A stretch of DNA of 64,000 bases from the NCBI RefSeq assembly GCF_031143425.1, contig NC_090448.1:334936177-335000176 (forward strand), in the 5' to 3' direction. Below are positions 31,637 to 42,891 of the stretch, in pieces. Made by a program: the position numbers and the translations under genes. Under the pieces are notes generated by a model, which had not been told where the DNA came from, made no database searches, and saw only the letters and a program-made list of their open reading frames with translations. How positions within the stretch are numbered: position 1 is the stretch's first letter; each line of letters opens with the position of its first letter. Origin of the DNA: Pleurodeles waltl (taxonomy: Eukaryota; Chordata; Amphibia; Caudata; Salamandridae).

Positions 31637-33775
31637 CTATGCTCTTGGTCTTGGCAAGTGTCTCTGGCATCTGTCTGGGTCTCTGGGAACGTTTGTGGGG
31701 TGGTTCACCTTCTGCAGGGGCGGGGTGCTGGTGGCCTGTGAGTCCTGTGGCAGGGCCTCCTGTCCACTAGCTGCAGCAAATGTGGTGGGCTGTTCAGTTG
31801 ACTTGCTAGTGGAAGGGGCCCGCTGGTGTGCTATATATTTCCTCATGGTGTTGGCCATATCAGCCAGCACCCCTGCTATGGAGACCATGGTGGTGCTGAG
31901 GGCCTGCAAATCTTTCCTGATCTCCTGATGGTGTACTTCCTGCAGCCGCTGGTACTCCTGCATGTTATTACGAATCTGGGCCATCTTGTCTGGGGCTAGT
32001 TGGTGAGCCTCCAGGACATTAGTGAGTGCCTCCTGGACAGTTGTTTCCCTGGGTCTGTCCTCCCCATGGCGCACAGCTGTCCTCTGAGTTTCCCTGTCCC
32101 CCTGTGTCTCAGTAGCCTGAATGGTGTGCCCACTGCCACTGACCCCAGAACCCTGATTGTCTTGGCTATGAGGTGTGCACACTGCTGATTGAAGTGTCCT
32201 GGGGACAGAGGTGTAGGGATGTTGGGTGGGTGCTTTGGTGTTGGATACTGAGGGGGGAGGCTCTGGTGGACTGGGAGTGGGCTGGGGTGGCCGACCGATC
32301 AGTGGTCCCTGATGGGCCAGGTAGGTCATCCAAATCCAGAGGTCCAGAGTTACTGTGATCACTGGGGGCATCTTCTGTTGGGGTACTGGATAGTCGCGGC
32401 ACCTCCTCACCACTGGGATTGGCTGAGGCACCTGTGGGGATGTAAGTGATGTATTATGCTTCATGTCTGTGACATATTCTACATCCCTAGCTTCCCCTAT
32501 ATCGTTGCTATTGCCCTGCCACCTTTGTTTGTGTATGGTGAAGTATTGTGGGATTGTTAGTTCTCCATGCTGTGCATGCATTGGTGGTGGGTGTACATGC
32601 AGGGCTGGGAGGGCTGTAAATGCATTGGTATGGCATGCAGGGCTTGGCATTGGAGTTAGTCAAATGTGTAGGTGCACTGTGTGGGATGGAGTGGAGTAAT
32701 GAGAGTCAGTGTGAGGGGGTGAGGTGGCATGCAAGTATGGGGGTAATAGGTAGTAAATAGTAACTCACCAGTGTCCAGTCCTCCGGCAATGCCTGTGAGT
32801 CCCTCAGGATGCAGTATTGCCAAGTCTTTCTCCTCCCATGCTGTCACCTGTGGGGGAAGAGGTGGTGGTCCACCGCCAGTCCTCTGGATAGCGAGCTGGT
32901 GCCTTGCTGTCACAGAATGTACCTTCCCCCATAGGTCATTCCACCTCTTCCTGATGTCGTCCGTTGTTCTTGGATGCTGTCCCACGGCGTTACTGTCATC
33001 ACTGGGGGCATCTTCTGTTGGGGGACTGTGTTAGTCGTGGCACCTCCTGTCCACTGAGATTGGCTGGGCCACCTGTGGGGATGTAAGTGATGTATTATGT
33101 TTCATGTCTGTGACATATTGTACATCCCTGGCCTCCCCTCTGTCATTGCTGTTGCCCTGTGTATGGTGTTGTATTGTGGGATTGTAAGTTCTCCATGATG
33201 TACATGCTTTTGTAATGGGTGTCCATGCAGGGCTGGGAGGGCTGTCCATGTATTGGTATGGCATGCAGGACTTGGCATTGAGGTTAGTCATATGTGTAGG
33301 TGCAGTGTGTGGGATGGAGTGGAGTGATGGGAGTGAGAGTGAGGGGGTGTGATGGCATGCAGGTATGGGGGTGATAAGTAGTAAATACTGAATCATCAAT
33401 GTCCATTCATCAGGCAACTCCAGTGAGTCCCTCAGGATGCAGTAATGCCAAGATTTGCTCCTCCCATGCTGTGAGCTATGAGGGAGGAGGTGGAGGTCCA
33501 CCGCAAGTCCTCTTTATTGCGAGGTGGTGCCTTGCTGCCACTGAACGCACCTTCCCCCATAGGTAATTCCACCTCTTCCTGATGTCATCCCTTGTTCTTG
33601 AATGCTGTCCCACGGTGTTCACCCTGTCCACGATTCTCCGCCATAGCTCCATTTTCCTTGAAATTGATATTTGCTGTACCTGTGCTCCAAACAGCAGTGG
33701 CTCTACCCTGACTACTTCCTCCACCAAGACCGGCAACTCCTCATCTCTGAAACGGGGGTGCCTTAGTGGGGACAT
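31637..33775 (-). pseudogene. Harbinger B Myb/SANT-like protein
   Basis: Exon 1 starts at ATG 33775: SPLRHPRFRDEELPVLVEEV, then LLFGAQVQQISISRKMELWR and RTRDDIRKRWNYLWGKVRSV. That is the tryptophan and RKRW pattern of the Harbinger Myb/MADF-type partner. It ends in a poly-Pro and HPEGLTG segment before a gtgagt donor. Part of exon 1, the intron and the start of exon 2 are tandemly duplicated (see 32352-33619), so exon 1 ends twice. Exon 2 holds an acidic Ser/Pro stretch (LDLDDLPGPSGTT) and then, in another frame, a coiled coil (QEYQRLQEVHHQEIRKDLQA). The C-terminal basic patch EGEPPHKRSQRPRQ is out of register at the very end. Frameshifts inactivate it. Confidence 0.85.
32352..33619. repeat. 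~640-bp tandem duplication within Myb-like gene (B)
   Basis: 32352-32991 and 32992-33619 align along their length. Shared landmarks are atcactgggggcatcttctg, ggggatgtaagtgatgtatt and ctgatgtcrtccsttgttct. The copies differ at many positions, so this duplication is older than the 75-bp one at 29138. C has a single copy. Confidence 0.85.
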
Positions 33776-34500
33776 GGGTGTTGTGTGGTGTGTGTTGTGC
33801 AGTGGGTGTTGAGTAATGTGGTGGGGTGTGGGGTGTTTGACGGATGGCTGAGCGTTAGTGGTGTGTGTAGTTGTTGCTGTGATTTGCGTAGCTATGCCTT
33901 GGCTATTTTTCAAGTTCGTAAAGGGTTGTGGGTAATGTGGGTGTGTGTTTTATAGTGCTGTTGGTGGGTGGGTGTGGTGTGTGTATCAGTGTCAGGTGTG
34001 TGTTGTTGGTATTGCCCAATGTTGTGTTGTTTTGTATTTGGGTAACAATTCTGACTGCGCCGGTGTGTACCGCCAATGATTTACCGCCGTTGAATGTCCG
34101 CCGTGGTGATTCATGAGACATATTGTGGAGGGCGTTGTTTTGTTGGCATAACGGTATGGGTGGTAGTACTGACACTTTAGCGCTTACCTTTGGATTGGCG
34201 GATATGTGTTTGTGGCAGTATTCTGTCGGTTTAGTGTGTGTGTGTCATAATATGGCCAACGGATGTTCTCCTCCGCGACAGTATGTTGGCAGCTGTCACC
34301 ACGGTGATGAGTGGCATTTACCACCAATGTCATATGAGGGCCTATGTTCCCTACATGCATGAGATACTGATAACAAAGAAGCTATGTTTGAGAGCCTTGA
34401 AGCTGGTTAAATATGTAGAATTGGCAAATGTTTTGTGAGCAAAATGTATGTTCAATCCTATTTACACAGAAACTCTCAAACTGTTGTAGCTGTCTTTTCT

Positions 34501-35320
34501 GCATCATCAGGGACAGGCGGAGGAGACATTGACCATGTAGTGGGAAGCAGCTGGCCACTGTGCTTCTGTTGCTGACACCACCAACACCAAGGGACCTAGT
34601 GCCATGGTGGTTGAGGGTGTAAACACAGACCATGCAAAAATCTCAGGCACCCATACAGACACCACACCTACCAACACAACCACCAGAACACCACTCTTGG
34701 CACACCTGAGGACACCACACAGACCAGCACACCCACAGGACACAAACGCCCACACTTACCTGAACAGACATCCAGCAAAAAACACACTCTCAAACATACA
34801 TCACTTATACCATACCCACAAGCAACTAAACCCTCAACACACAGACTTTCCCTAATGCCACTTCCTCTACCTCCCAAACCCCAATTTCCTGCCATCCATC
34901 CGATCCATTTTCCTAAAGAAGACATTTTGGCCCGTATTTATACTTTTTTAGCGCTGCGTTTGCGTCGTTTTTTGACGCAAAATCGGCGCAAACTAACAAA
35001 ATACCATTGTATTTTGTAAGTTTGCGCCGATTTCGTGTCACAAAACGACGCAAATGCGGCGCTAAAAAAGTATAAATATGGGCCTTTATTTGCACTGGCT
35101 CTGACCCCTTCCACATCCCAAAATACACCTCAGAAATATAAACCCATCGGTCCCGAACCCCAACCCACCCCTCTCACACCCAAACCTACCCCTCCAAAAA
35201 CACAAACCCACCCCTCCCTCCCCACCCCTTCCAAACCCCAAACCACCCCTCCTAAACACAAAACCACCCCTCCCAACCTTTCCCAAGTAAAATTACTGAG
35301 GTACCTACTCTGTGCCCAAT
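34501..35320 (+). pseudogene. Harbinger A third gene, exon 3 remnant
   Basis: Begins gcatcatcagggacagg, reading ASSGTGGGD, against ASSGGGAVA at the exon 3 start of C. In another frame ADTTNTKGPSAMVVEGVNT resembles the B segment ESTDAKGTSGTEGEGCTT. A Thr/Pro/His-rich stretch follows, stopping at 34853. After the small MITE (34929-35084) comes a Pro/Thr/Lys tail (TPPKTQTHPSLPTPSKPQTT). This ends with TAA at 35320, which overlaps an AATAAA. Low complexity alone would be weak evidence. The exon-start match and the correct order after exons 1 and 2 support the call. Confidence 0.55.
34929..35084. mobile_element. 156-bp palindromic MITE
   Basis: Nearly the whole element is one inverted repeat. ggcccgtatttatacttttt at the left matches its complement at the right end (aaaaagtataaatatgggcc). 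Inner parts also pair (gcgtttgcgtcgttttttga with the complementary stretch near 35035-35055). Flanking ttt on both sides (34926-34928, 35085-35087) is a likely 3-bp target duplication. It is non-coding and its RNA would fold into a long hairpin. The family is not recognised. A 3-bp duplication allows Harbinger affinity, but its ends differ from those of D. Confidence 0.85.
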
Positions 35321-36001
35321 AAATGCCTCTTCCTGAGGAGGTTGTATTTGGCAGTATAATTAGGAGGCAAGTTCAGGGCTTGAAGCCCACATAGACAATT
35401 TGGACATTGTTTGTGGCTCTTAACAATCAAAAATGCACAGAGAGAATTATCTCATTTTCATAATCACATTTATTTAATTGTGAATACCTCCATCCTGGTA
35501 TTACTTTTATATAATTAGTAATTGTTTGGTGATAATGTCATCTATGCAAATGTGTGTGCCATGCACTTATTCTCATGTCAGACAGTGACATGCACAGGTT
35601 TTAGTTTTGCCATATGTTTATAGTGCATACATTTGTGTTGTACATTTTGTATGGACATGATGGTTTTGATGCAAGCATATATCATGTTACTGGGCAGTTA
35701 TACCAAAAGTATATATGTTTCTCTTTTTATGACTTGGGAATACATGTATTTTTATTTCAACATGATATGTTGATGATATACACATATGCATTTACACAGG
35801 GAACATGACACTTTAGAGTTAAATGACATCTAATGTATAACAGAAATTTCACAAAGTAACGAGACGTGACATTAACATCTCTGACAAGTTTGAGGTTTAG
35901 AGGTTACATTGGTTGTACATTTTGTGTGTACCCGCTTGTTTCATTGTGTCGTGCAAATGCTACATTATATTGGCTTTATGTATTTTCAATGATGTGTACT
36001 G
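35321..36001. other. AT-rich sequence, no gene recognised
   Basis: About 680 bp between the tail of Harbinger A and the L2. Near 35351 ggcagtataattagg might be the decayed right end of A. Otherwise I see no feature. Confidence 0.4.
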
Positions 36002-38554
36002 TTTGGGTACACCTCATCTCGCCCCTCCTTCTGTGACGCCATTGTTGACACCATCAGCCCCCACCCCCTCACCTCCACAGACTACATCCTCCTGGGTGAC
36101 ATCAACTTCCACCTGGAGAACCACCACGACCACAACTCCACATCCCTTCTAGACAACCTCACAAACCTAGGACTCAAGCAAATAGTCACATAACCCACCC
36201 ACTCAGCAGGACACACGCTAGATGTGATCTTCACTTCCAGCAACCACATAACCTTCACATACACCACCAAACTCCACTGGACCGACCACCACTGCGTCCA
36301 CTTCTCCTTCTCAAAACCCCCCACTCACCACCACCACCACACCACACCCTACTGCATGTGGGACAAGATCCCCACAGAACACCTGAACGCCCAGTTCGCA
36401 CAAAACACTCCCCTAAACACCAGCGACCCCAACATTGCTGCCCATAACCTCACACAATGGATCACAACCTGCGCAGACTCCCTCGCCCCTCTTAGAAGAA
36501 ACATCACCACCCGCACCATCAAATACGCCCCTTGGTTCACCACTGACCTCCAAGTCTCCAAGCGCGAATGTCGCAAAACAGAAAACACTTGGCGCCAGGA
36601 ACCCTCTATGACCAACTTCTCCACCCTCAAAACCAACATGCGCAAACACCACCAACTCATAAGGACCACCAAAAGGGCTTACTACAAGGAACGCATAGAC
36701 AGTAATTCACATAACAGCAAAGAACTCTTTACCATCATCAAAGAGCTCACCAAATCCTGCAACATCGACCCCATTCACACACAGAACCTCTGCAACTCCC
36801 TCTCCAACCACTTCCACGCCAAAATCCTAGACATACACAACAGCTTCACGCTACCAGCACCCACCACATCCAACACCGACACGGCCAACAACAACACACC
36901 TCCCCTCCTCAACATACTACCCACCTGGGCCCCCACCAGCGATGAAGAAACCGAGGCAACAATAAACTCCATCCACTCAGGCTCCCCCTCGGACCCCTGC
37001 CCTCACTGCATTTTCAACAAGGCCAGCCCAACCATTGCTCCCAAACTCCGCGCCATAATCAACAGCTCCTTCAACACCGCCACCTTCCCTGACTCATGGA
37101 AGCACGCAGAAGTTACCGCTCTTCTGAAAAAACCCAAAGCAAACCCTGATGACCTCACAAATTACTGCCCTATCTCCCTTCTCCCCTTTCCCACCAAGGT
37201 TGCTGAGAAGTTAGTGAACGCCCTCCTGTCTCATTTCCTAGAGGAAAACAATGCACTCAACGCCTCCCAGTCTGGGTTCTGCAAGAACCACAGCACTGAG
37301 ACCGCCCTCATCGCCTGCACCGATGACATCAGAACCAGACTCGACAAAGGCGAGACCGTCGCACTCATCTTCCTGGACCTCTCTACAGCCTTTGACACTG
37401 TCTGCCACCAAATACTCTGCACACGCCTCTACAACGCAGGAATCTGACACAAGGCCCTGGACTGGCTCGCCTCCTTCCTTGCCGAAAGGACCTAGGGAGT
37501 CCGCCTCTCTGCCTTCCAATCTCCAGCAACCAAGTTCATCTGTGGAGTTCCCCAAGGGTCCTCCCTCAGCCCCACTCTCTTCAACATTTACATGGCCCCC
37601 TCGCCAACATCCTCTGCCCACACAGAATCACCATCATAACCTACGCAGACGACACCCATCTCGTCATCTCCCTCACCAGGAACCCCACCACCGCCAAGAC
37701 CAACCTCCACGCCGGACTCCTAGACACCGCCAACTGGATGACAGCAAGCCACCTCAAACTAAACTCCAACAAGACCGAAATCATCATCTTCGGCCCCAAC
37801 AAAACAATATGGGATGACTCCTGGTGGCCCACCACCCTAGGACCTCCTCCAACACCCGCCACCCACGCACGCAACCTCGGAGTCATCTTAGATTCTTCTC
37901 TCTCCATGATCCAGCAAATCAACTCGATCACCTCCTCCTGCTTCAACACCCTCCGCATACTGCGAAAAACCTTCAAATGGATACCCATAGAAACTAGAAA
38001 GACAGTCACCCAGGCACTCATCAGCAGCAGGCTAGACTATGGAAACGCCCTCTATGCCGGCACCACAGTCAATCTTCAGCAGAAACTCCAGAGGATCCAA
38101 AACGTGGCCGCACGCCTCATCCTGAACCTCCCAAGCCATGAACACATCTCTGCCCACCACAAATCCCTCCACTGGCTTCCTATTGACAAAAGGGTCATCT
38201 TCAAAGTCCTCATCCACACACACAAATCCCTCCACAACACTGGACCAGCCTACCTCAACGAAAGAGTGAACTTCCACATTCCTACCCGCCACCTCCGCTC
38301 CGCCGACCTCGCCCTCACCACAGTTCCTCGCATCCAACGCACCACCTCAGGAGGCAGATCCTTCTCCCACCTCGCCCACAAAACCTGGAACTCCCTCCCC
38401 ACCGACCTCTGCAAGACCCAGGACCTCGTCTTTCTGAAAGCTCCTCAAGACATGGCTCTTCGAACTCTAAACGGCAGCCCCCCGCCCCCAGTGCCTTGAG
38501 ACCATCACGGGTGAGTAGCGCGCTTTATAAACATTTTTTGATTTGATTTGATTT
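36002..38554 (+). mobile_element. L2 LINE (CR1 superfamily), 5'-truncated
   Basis: A LINE fragment starting inside the endonuclease domain and running to its own 3' end. The 3' end has the short tandem tail tttgatttgatttgattt (38536-38554), which is typical of L2 elements, instead of poly(A). 5' truncation is the usual outcome of LINE insertion. I found no convincing target-site duplication. Confidence 0.88.
36008..38499 (+). pseudogene. L2 ORF2 endonuclease/reverse transcriptase
   Basis: The partial endonuclease contains DYILLGDINFHLEN and the TDHH motif in place of SDHH. RT blocks in order: VTALLKKPKANPDDLTNYCP, HSTETALIACTDD, LIFLDLSTAFDTVCHQIL (first catalytic D), GVPQGSSLSPTLFNIYM, and the active-site box ITYADDTHLVIS at 37636-37665. 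The C-terminal part (SSRLDYGNALYAG, LQRIQNVAARLI, SLHWLPI) is complete to TGA 38499. Lesions: TGA at 37445-37447, TAG near 37492, and a frameshift near 37590. Confidence 0.9.
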
Positions 38555-38649
38555 ATATGAAATAGTACTTTGTTAAATGATTACACATATCTGTATGGAC
38601 ACATTCCCATTTAGAGATTGTTGTGCCTTTTTGTGTAGGTGTCTGATGG

Positions 38650-40545
38650 CATGCAGGCAGCCTGGGGGGTTTAGGTCAGCAACGGGGGGAACACAGGATC
38701 ACCCCAAATACACACCCTCAGCGGCACAGGGGTGGCCGGGTGCAGGGTGCAAACACAGATTTGGGTGCCCATTGCTTTTTAAAGTGGGGGCACAGGGGTC
38801 ATAAAAGATGCTGCAGGCAAGGTCCAGTTGGTTGATTCTGGGAAACCAAAGGCAGGAAAGGCACCCGCTGGACTTTGCTGGAACGTCGAACGGATTCCCT
38901 AAGGCCAGGGGGCTGTGATTGTAGGGGTTTCATTGGGCGTCTGGAAGATCAGGCTGTAGGTGTCGTTGTGTTGGCTGGGAGGGCTCAACCCATGGTCGAC
39001 TCAAGGTCAGAATAGCCTGAGGACCTTCCCTGGACTGGTGGGCCACCTGGACTTGGGCTGTGGCCATCGGGTGCAGAGTGGGCAAGGCTTGCAGATCTAG
39101 TCTGGTTCTGGAGTCCTTTTTAGAGGATTCGTCTTAACAAGGCAGCTGTCCTTGGGAGTTCTTGGTCCTCTGCTGGGCAGGCAGTCCTCTGGGGGTTTGT
39201 AGAGGTCACTGGTCCTGCAGGATGCGTCGCCTTCTTGGAGCAGGGGTCTTTAAAGCTGCAGACAGGCCAGTAGGGCTGGGGCCAAGTCAGTTGTTGTCTG
39301 GATGATTCTTCACTGCTGGGGTCGACTTAGAAGACCTTCTTCTTTCTTCCTTATTCTTGAGGACGCCAGGAATCTGGTCAGATTTAGGGGTGTTACAGAG
39401 GTCATAGGGCAGTAGCCAATGGCTACTGTCCCTGAGAGTGGCTACACCCTTCCTGTGCCCACCCTCTTTGGGGAGGGGGCACATTCCTAACCCTATTGGT
39501 CCCTACCCTCCAGAACAAGATGTAGAATTCTGCAGCGAGGGGGTCACATTAGCTCTAGACACCTTAGGGGTGGTCCTGGTTGCAGTGGTTACTCCTCCCT
39601 GTTTCACCTAAGTGTCCTGCATGACCTGCTGCCAAAAGTGGGGCTTGGTCCAGGGGGTGGGCATCTCTACTAGCTAGAGTGCCCTGGGCACTATAACAGG
39701 AGGCCTGAGCCTTTGAGGCTCACCGCTAAGTGTCACAGATCCTGCAGGGGGAGGTGTGGAGTACCTCCACCCAGAGCAGGGTTTTCACCCCATGGGGTCA
39801 GAAACTTGTCTGTTAGTGGCAGGCTGGCACTGTCTGGTCAGCCCTGCACTAAAGGGTTGGGTAAAATACAGGGGCCATCTCTAAGATGCCCTACCTGTGC
39901 ATTTTACAATGAATCCAACACTGGCATCAGTGTGGGTTTAGTGTGTTGAGAAGTTTGATACCATCATGGAGCTGTAGAGTTCATACTGACAAACTCCCCA
40001 GCCCATGTACTCAAAATGGCCAAACTGCACCCACAATATCTTAGAATTGACTTAAACTCTGTAGAGGCATATTGCAGATATGCTCTCACCTGTAGTATAG
40101 TGCATCCTTCCTTAGGGCTGTAAGGCCTGCTCGAAGGGTGACTTACCTATGCCACAGGCAGTAGTTTGTGGGCATGGCACCCTGAGAGGGATGCCATGTT
40201 TACTTTACCTTTTTCTCCTCTCCAGCACACACAATGTACAATGACAGTGTGCATGTGTTTGGTGAGGGGGCCCTTAGGGTGTCACAATACATGCTACAGC
40301 CCTTATGGACTCGTCCTGGTCACAGAGCCTTTGGTACCACTGCTACCTTTTAAAAAGGAATTAGCTGTGTGCCAGGGGTGTGCCAATTGTGGAAACAATG
40401 GTACAGTTTAGGGAAATAACACTGGTGCTGGGGCCTGGTTAGCAGGATTCCAGCACTCACTCAGTCATTTAGCATCAATACCAGGTGAAAAAGTGTGTGT
40501 GTGTGTCGGGGGAGTTAACCATGCCAAAAGAGGCACATTCATACA
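38650..40545 (-). mobile_element. Gmr1-like LTR fragment (copy 2)
   Basis: Homologous to copy 3 (55390-61191) in the same orientation and to copy 1 reversed. Shared blocks include caccctcagcggcacaggg (38706), agtagccaatggctactgtc (39409) and gccaattgtggaaacaatgg (40382). Its outer end is near 40545 (caaaagaggcacattcataca). There is no internal coding region. It is truncated on the left, where about 100 bp of AT-rich sequence separate it from the L2. Confidence 0.65.
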
Positions 40546-40612
40546 CAGTGGTAATGTAAAAAGGCAGTTCTACGGCTGACAGGTAAAACAGTGACTCACC
40601 TATGGTTCCGGC

Positions 40613-41665
40613 TGTTAGAAATAGGGTCTCTAGTTAGCAGTGGTTTGCACTCTGTCCAAGTAGGGACTCTCACTACAGTCATGGTAAGGTAGTCACACAG
40701 GTAAGATAATCCCTTCTCACTGCCTTGGTAGCTTGGCATGAGCAGTCTGGCTTTGCTCAGGGGCAACGTGGAAAGTGTTTGTATATACACACACAAACAC
40801 ACACAGAGTAACACAGTGAAAACACCACAAAACACTCCACACCAGTTTAGACAATTAGCCAATATTTGTTCTCAGTAAAACAAGACCAAAATGACAAAAA
40901 TCCAACATACACAAGTAAGGAAATGAATTTTCAAAAATTACATCTTCGTAAAGCGCTTAGAAAAACAATAGCTCCAACTGAGGCTAACAGAGCATCTTGG
41001 CAGAGTCGTTTTCAACAGTCTGATGCCACTGGCAACGGAGTGTAGGCAGGTCATGGAGACGCACTGACGCCAGGTACAGTAGCTTGGAAAACAATGAGGA
41101 AACAAAGATATTGCACAGAGTCAGGAAGGTGAGGCGTTGATGGAGCTTGTGCGGTGTTCGTTCCTTACTGCTAGGCTGGGGAGGTGAGGCATTGGTTCCT
41201 AATAGTTGCAGTGGAGGTGATGCAGCGTTGGTGGTGAGGCGTTGGTTCCTTATGATCAGGCAGGGTGGATTAATCCAGCAGGTCAACATTTGAGGAGGCG
41301 ACTTTGCGATCGCACCACAGGTGCTGCGGCAGAGTTGGGTGCCACGGACGTTGGTGATACGATGCACTAGAATCACACTGTGGTGGGATTTAGGAGGCTC
41401 ACTATGCCACTGGATTCAAGCTAGCCTGGCTGATGAAGGAGTATACCCTGAAACCGGGCCCAGGATGCTTGTCTCCGGTCCAGGGAGAACCTGGCTGGGC
41501 AGTTTTGGCTTGACTGTTCCCATGGGGAACATGGACAAGACTGATTTGCATATGTCCGGGTCGAAACTGAGGTGGTGTCGTGGTTGGACTCTCGCTCCTT
41601 GGTGAGACTGCTGGTACAGGGATGACAATACTGTTGTTCGTAGGCGACTAGGCCAGTCCTACAAC
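40613..41665 (+). mobile_element. LTR-like repeat of another family
   Basis: Starts tgttagaaatagggtctc and plausibly ends ...cctacaaca, giving TG...CA boundaries beside the retroviral LTR. It contains AT-rich sequence and short CA runs. It has no sizeable coding frame that resembles a protein. It resembles no other copy in this window, so calling it an LTR is inference from its termini and position only. Confidence 0.35.
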
Positions 41666-41885
41666 AAGTCACAGCTGTTGGCCCAACCCTTCCGGCTTAC
41701 AAGTAGTACCTCACCAAAAAAAAAAAACAGTAAAAGGTGATTGTCTGGCAGCCTTTAGGCATAGACTTTAGAGTGCAACATCTCAGGGGGGTCGTGGTGG
41801 AACAGAGATTCCTCTTTTCTCACATTAGAAATGAGTCTCAGTCACACACAGGCAATAAAGGAGATGCAGGAAAGTTTTTAACAGG

Positions 41886-41891
41886 TTTATT
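41886..41891 (-). terminator. Polyadenylation signal in ERV1 LTR
   Basis: AATAAA (tttttaataaacctg on the minus strand) lies about 380 nt after the TATA-like box and 210 nt before the LTR end. Confidence 0.55.
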
Positions 41892-42266
41892 AAAAAGACT
41901 GCAATCTGCTGTAAAATGCATGAGCTGCAATGAGTAGGATAATGAAAAATGCAAGAAGCAGACTGGGAAAGATGAGAGTTGAGAATACAAAGACCCCCAC
42001 CATCTTGCAATAAACATGAAATGTAAAATAACCCTAAAACCCTAACATGGAGAATCTAATCCCTAGTCTAACGAGAGCTAGGTGTGATAAACCGAATCTG
42101 ACAGTTCCATGTCCATGAGAAGCGCACCCCAACCCTTGTTACCTTGGAATGAGGTCTCTATATCACACTCACAAAGGCTGAATCTGCATCAAGGTGACAT
42201 GCAGCATAGATGGCTTTGATATCATCTGGTAGGAATCCCTCTGATAATCATGTCTCTGTGAGATGT

Positions 42267-42273
42267 ATTTATA
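42267..42273 (-). promoter_or_regulatory. TATA-like box in ERV1 LTR
   Basis: TATAAAT within tttgtataaatacatc on the minus strand, upstream of the AATAAA in the same LTR. Confidence 0.5.
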
Positions 42274-42891
42274 CAAATCTTGTAGGACCCCTGACACGTA
42301 TGTTCCCAAGCAATAGATAAGGAGGCATACTTGGGGCAGCAATTATATAAACAATTCCCTTTTAAAATACATAGGAGGTCATTACAACATTGGCGGTAAA
42401 AGCTGCTTACTGCCGTGCAGAAGACCGCCAACACACCGCCTCGGAATCCCGCCACGGTCATTATGACCCACAGCTCAGAATCCGCCAAAATCCAGACACC
42501 CACACAAGTCCGCCACACCAAAGATCAGTGATAAACTGGCAATAACAAAACCTCCACCATCACGCCAACAGGAATACGCCCACACTATCACAACCCAAGC
42601 TCAAAATACACACACATTTACAAAACACTACCACATTGGACAAATCGAAATACACACACCTGAGACACATACACACACCACTACAATATAAAACACACAC
42701 CCACAAACCTTCACGTCAACAATTGCGACAGAAGGCCAGAGAGAGACATCACTATCTACAAACTAGCATCGACAGGCACTCAACACAACACCATCACTCA
42801 CACAACATCCAAGCACCTCACACAACACACCTCTTAATATCACCCCACACATCACAACACACACCACCCCACACATCACGCACACCACCCC

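Larger units (their letters stand above)
25776..34342. mobile_element. Harbinger element B (three genes)
   Basis: An 8.57-kb element. The left end (ggtggtcattatgacattgg) and right end (complement: ggccctcatatgacattgg) are imperfect inverted repeats. Flanking triplets are taa and tat, an imperfect 3-bp duplication. Contents: third gene (29583-26743, minus), DDE transposase (30021-31151, plus) and Myb-like gene (33775-31637, minus). Transposase and Myb genes converge. Transposase and third gene diverge. C has the same order in mirror image. B sits inside intron 2 of the third gene of element A. A 640-bp and a 75-bp tandem duplication enlarge it relative to C. Confidence 0.85.
5283..35370. mobile_element. 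Harbinger element A (three-gene), shattered by nested insertions
   Basis: Four scattered coding remnants occur in the same order and orientation as in elements B and C. They are Myb-like exon 1 (5839-6222, plus), a transposase exon (20374-20102, minus), third-gene exons 1 and 2 (23234-23317 and 24338-24600, plus) and third-gene exon 3 (34501 to 35320, plus). In between lie a MITE, a Gmr1-type retrotransposon, an LTR fragment, Harbinger B and a small palindromic MITE. The outer ends are uncertain. The left end is placed near 5283 because the Myb start lies about 520 bp inside the left end in C, and because gggcctaatttagatc followed by ...tactgccatcccgcc looks terminal. A possible decayed right end is ggcagtataattagg near 35351. 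A is AT-rich and much more decayed than B or C, hence older. Confidence 0.55.
41676..42370 (-). repeat. ERV1 3' LTR, downstream part
   Basis: With 50379-50674 this forms one LTR of about 1 kb, starting TGTAGTGG after a purine-rich tract (gtggggaggg) and ending GGGCCAACA. The order TATA box then polyadenylation signal fits an LTR. It is cut by Harbinger C at 42371. Confidence 0.65.

Noticed and set aside
35349..35370. ggcagtataattagg as the right terminus of Harbinger A
   Set aside because: It pairs with the left end only if about 16 bases are deleted. Kept as a hint, not annotated separately.
36002..38554. A host gene with HHHHH-rich and RT-like protein
   Set aside because: The order of RT motifs, 5' truncation and the tttga tail identify an L2 LINE.
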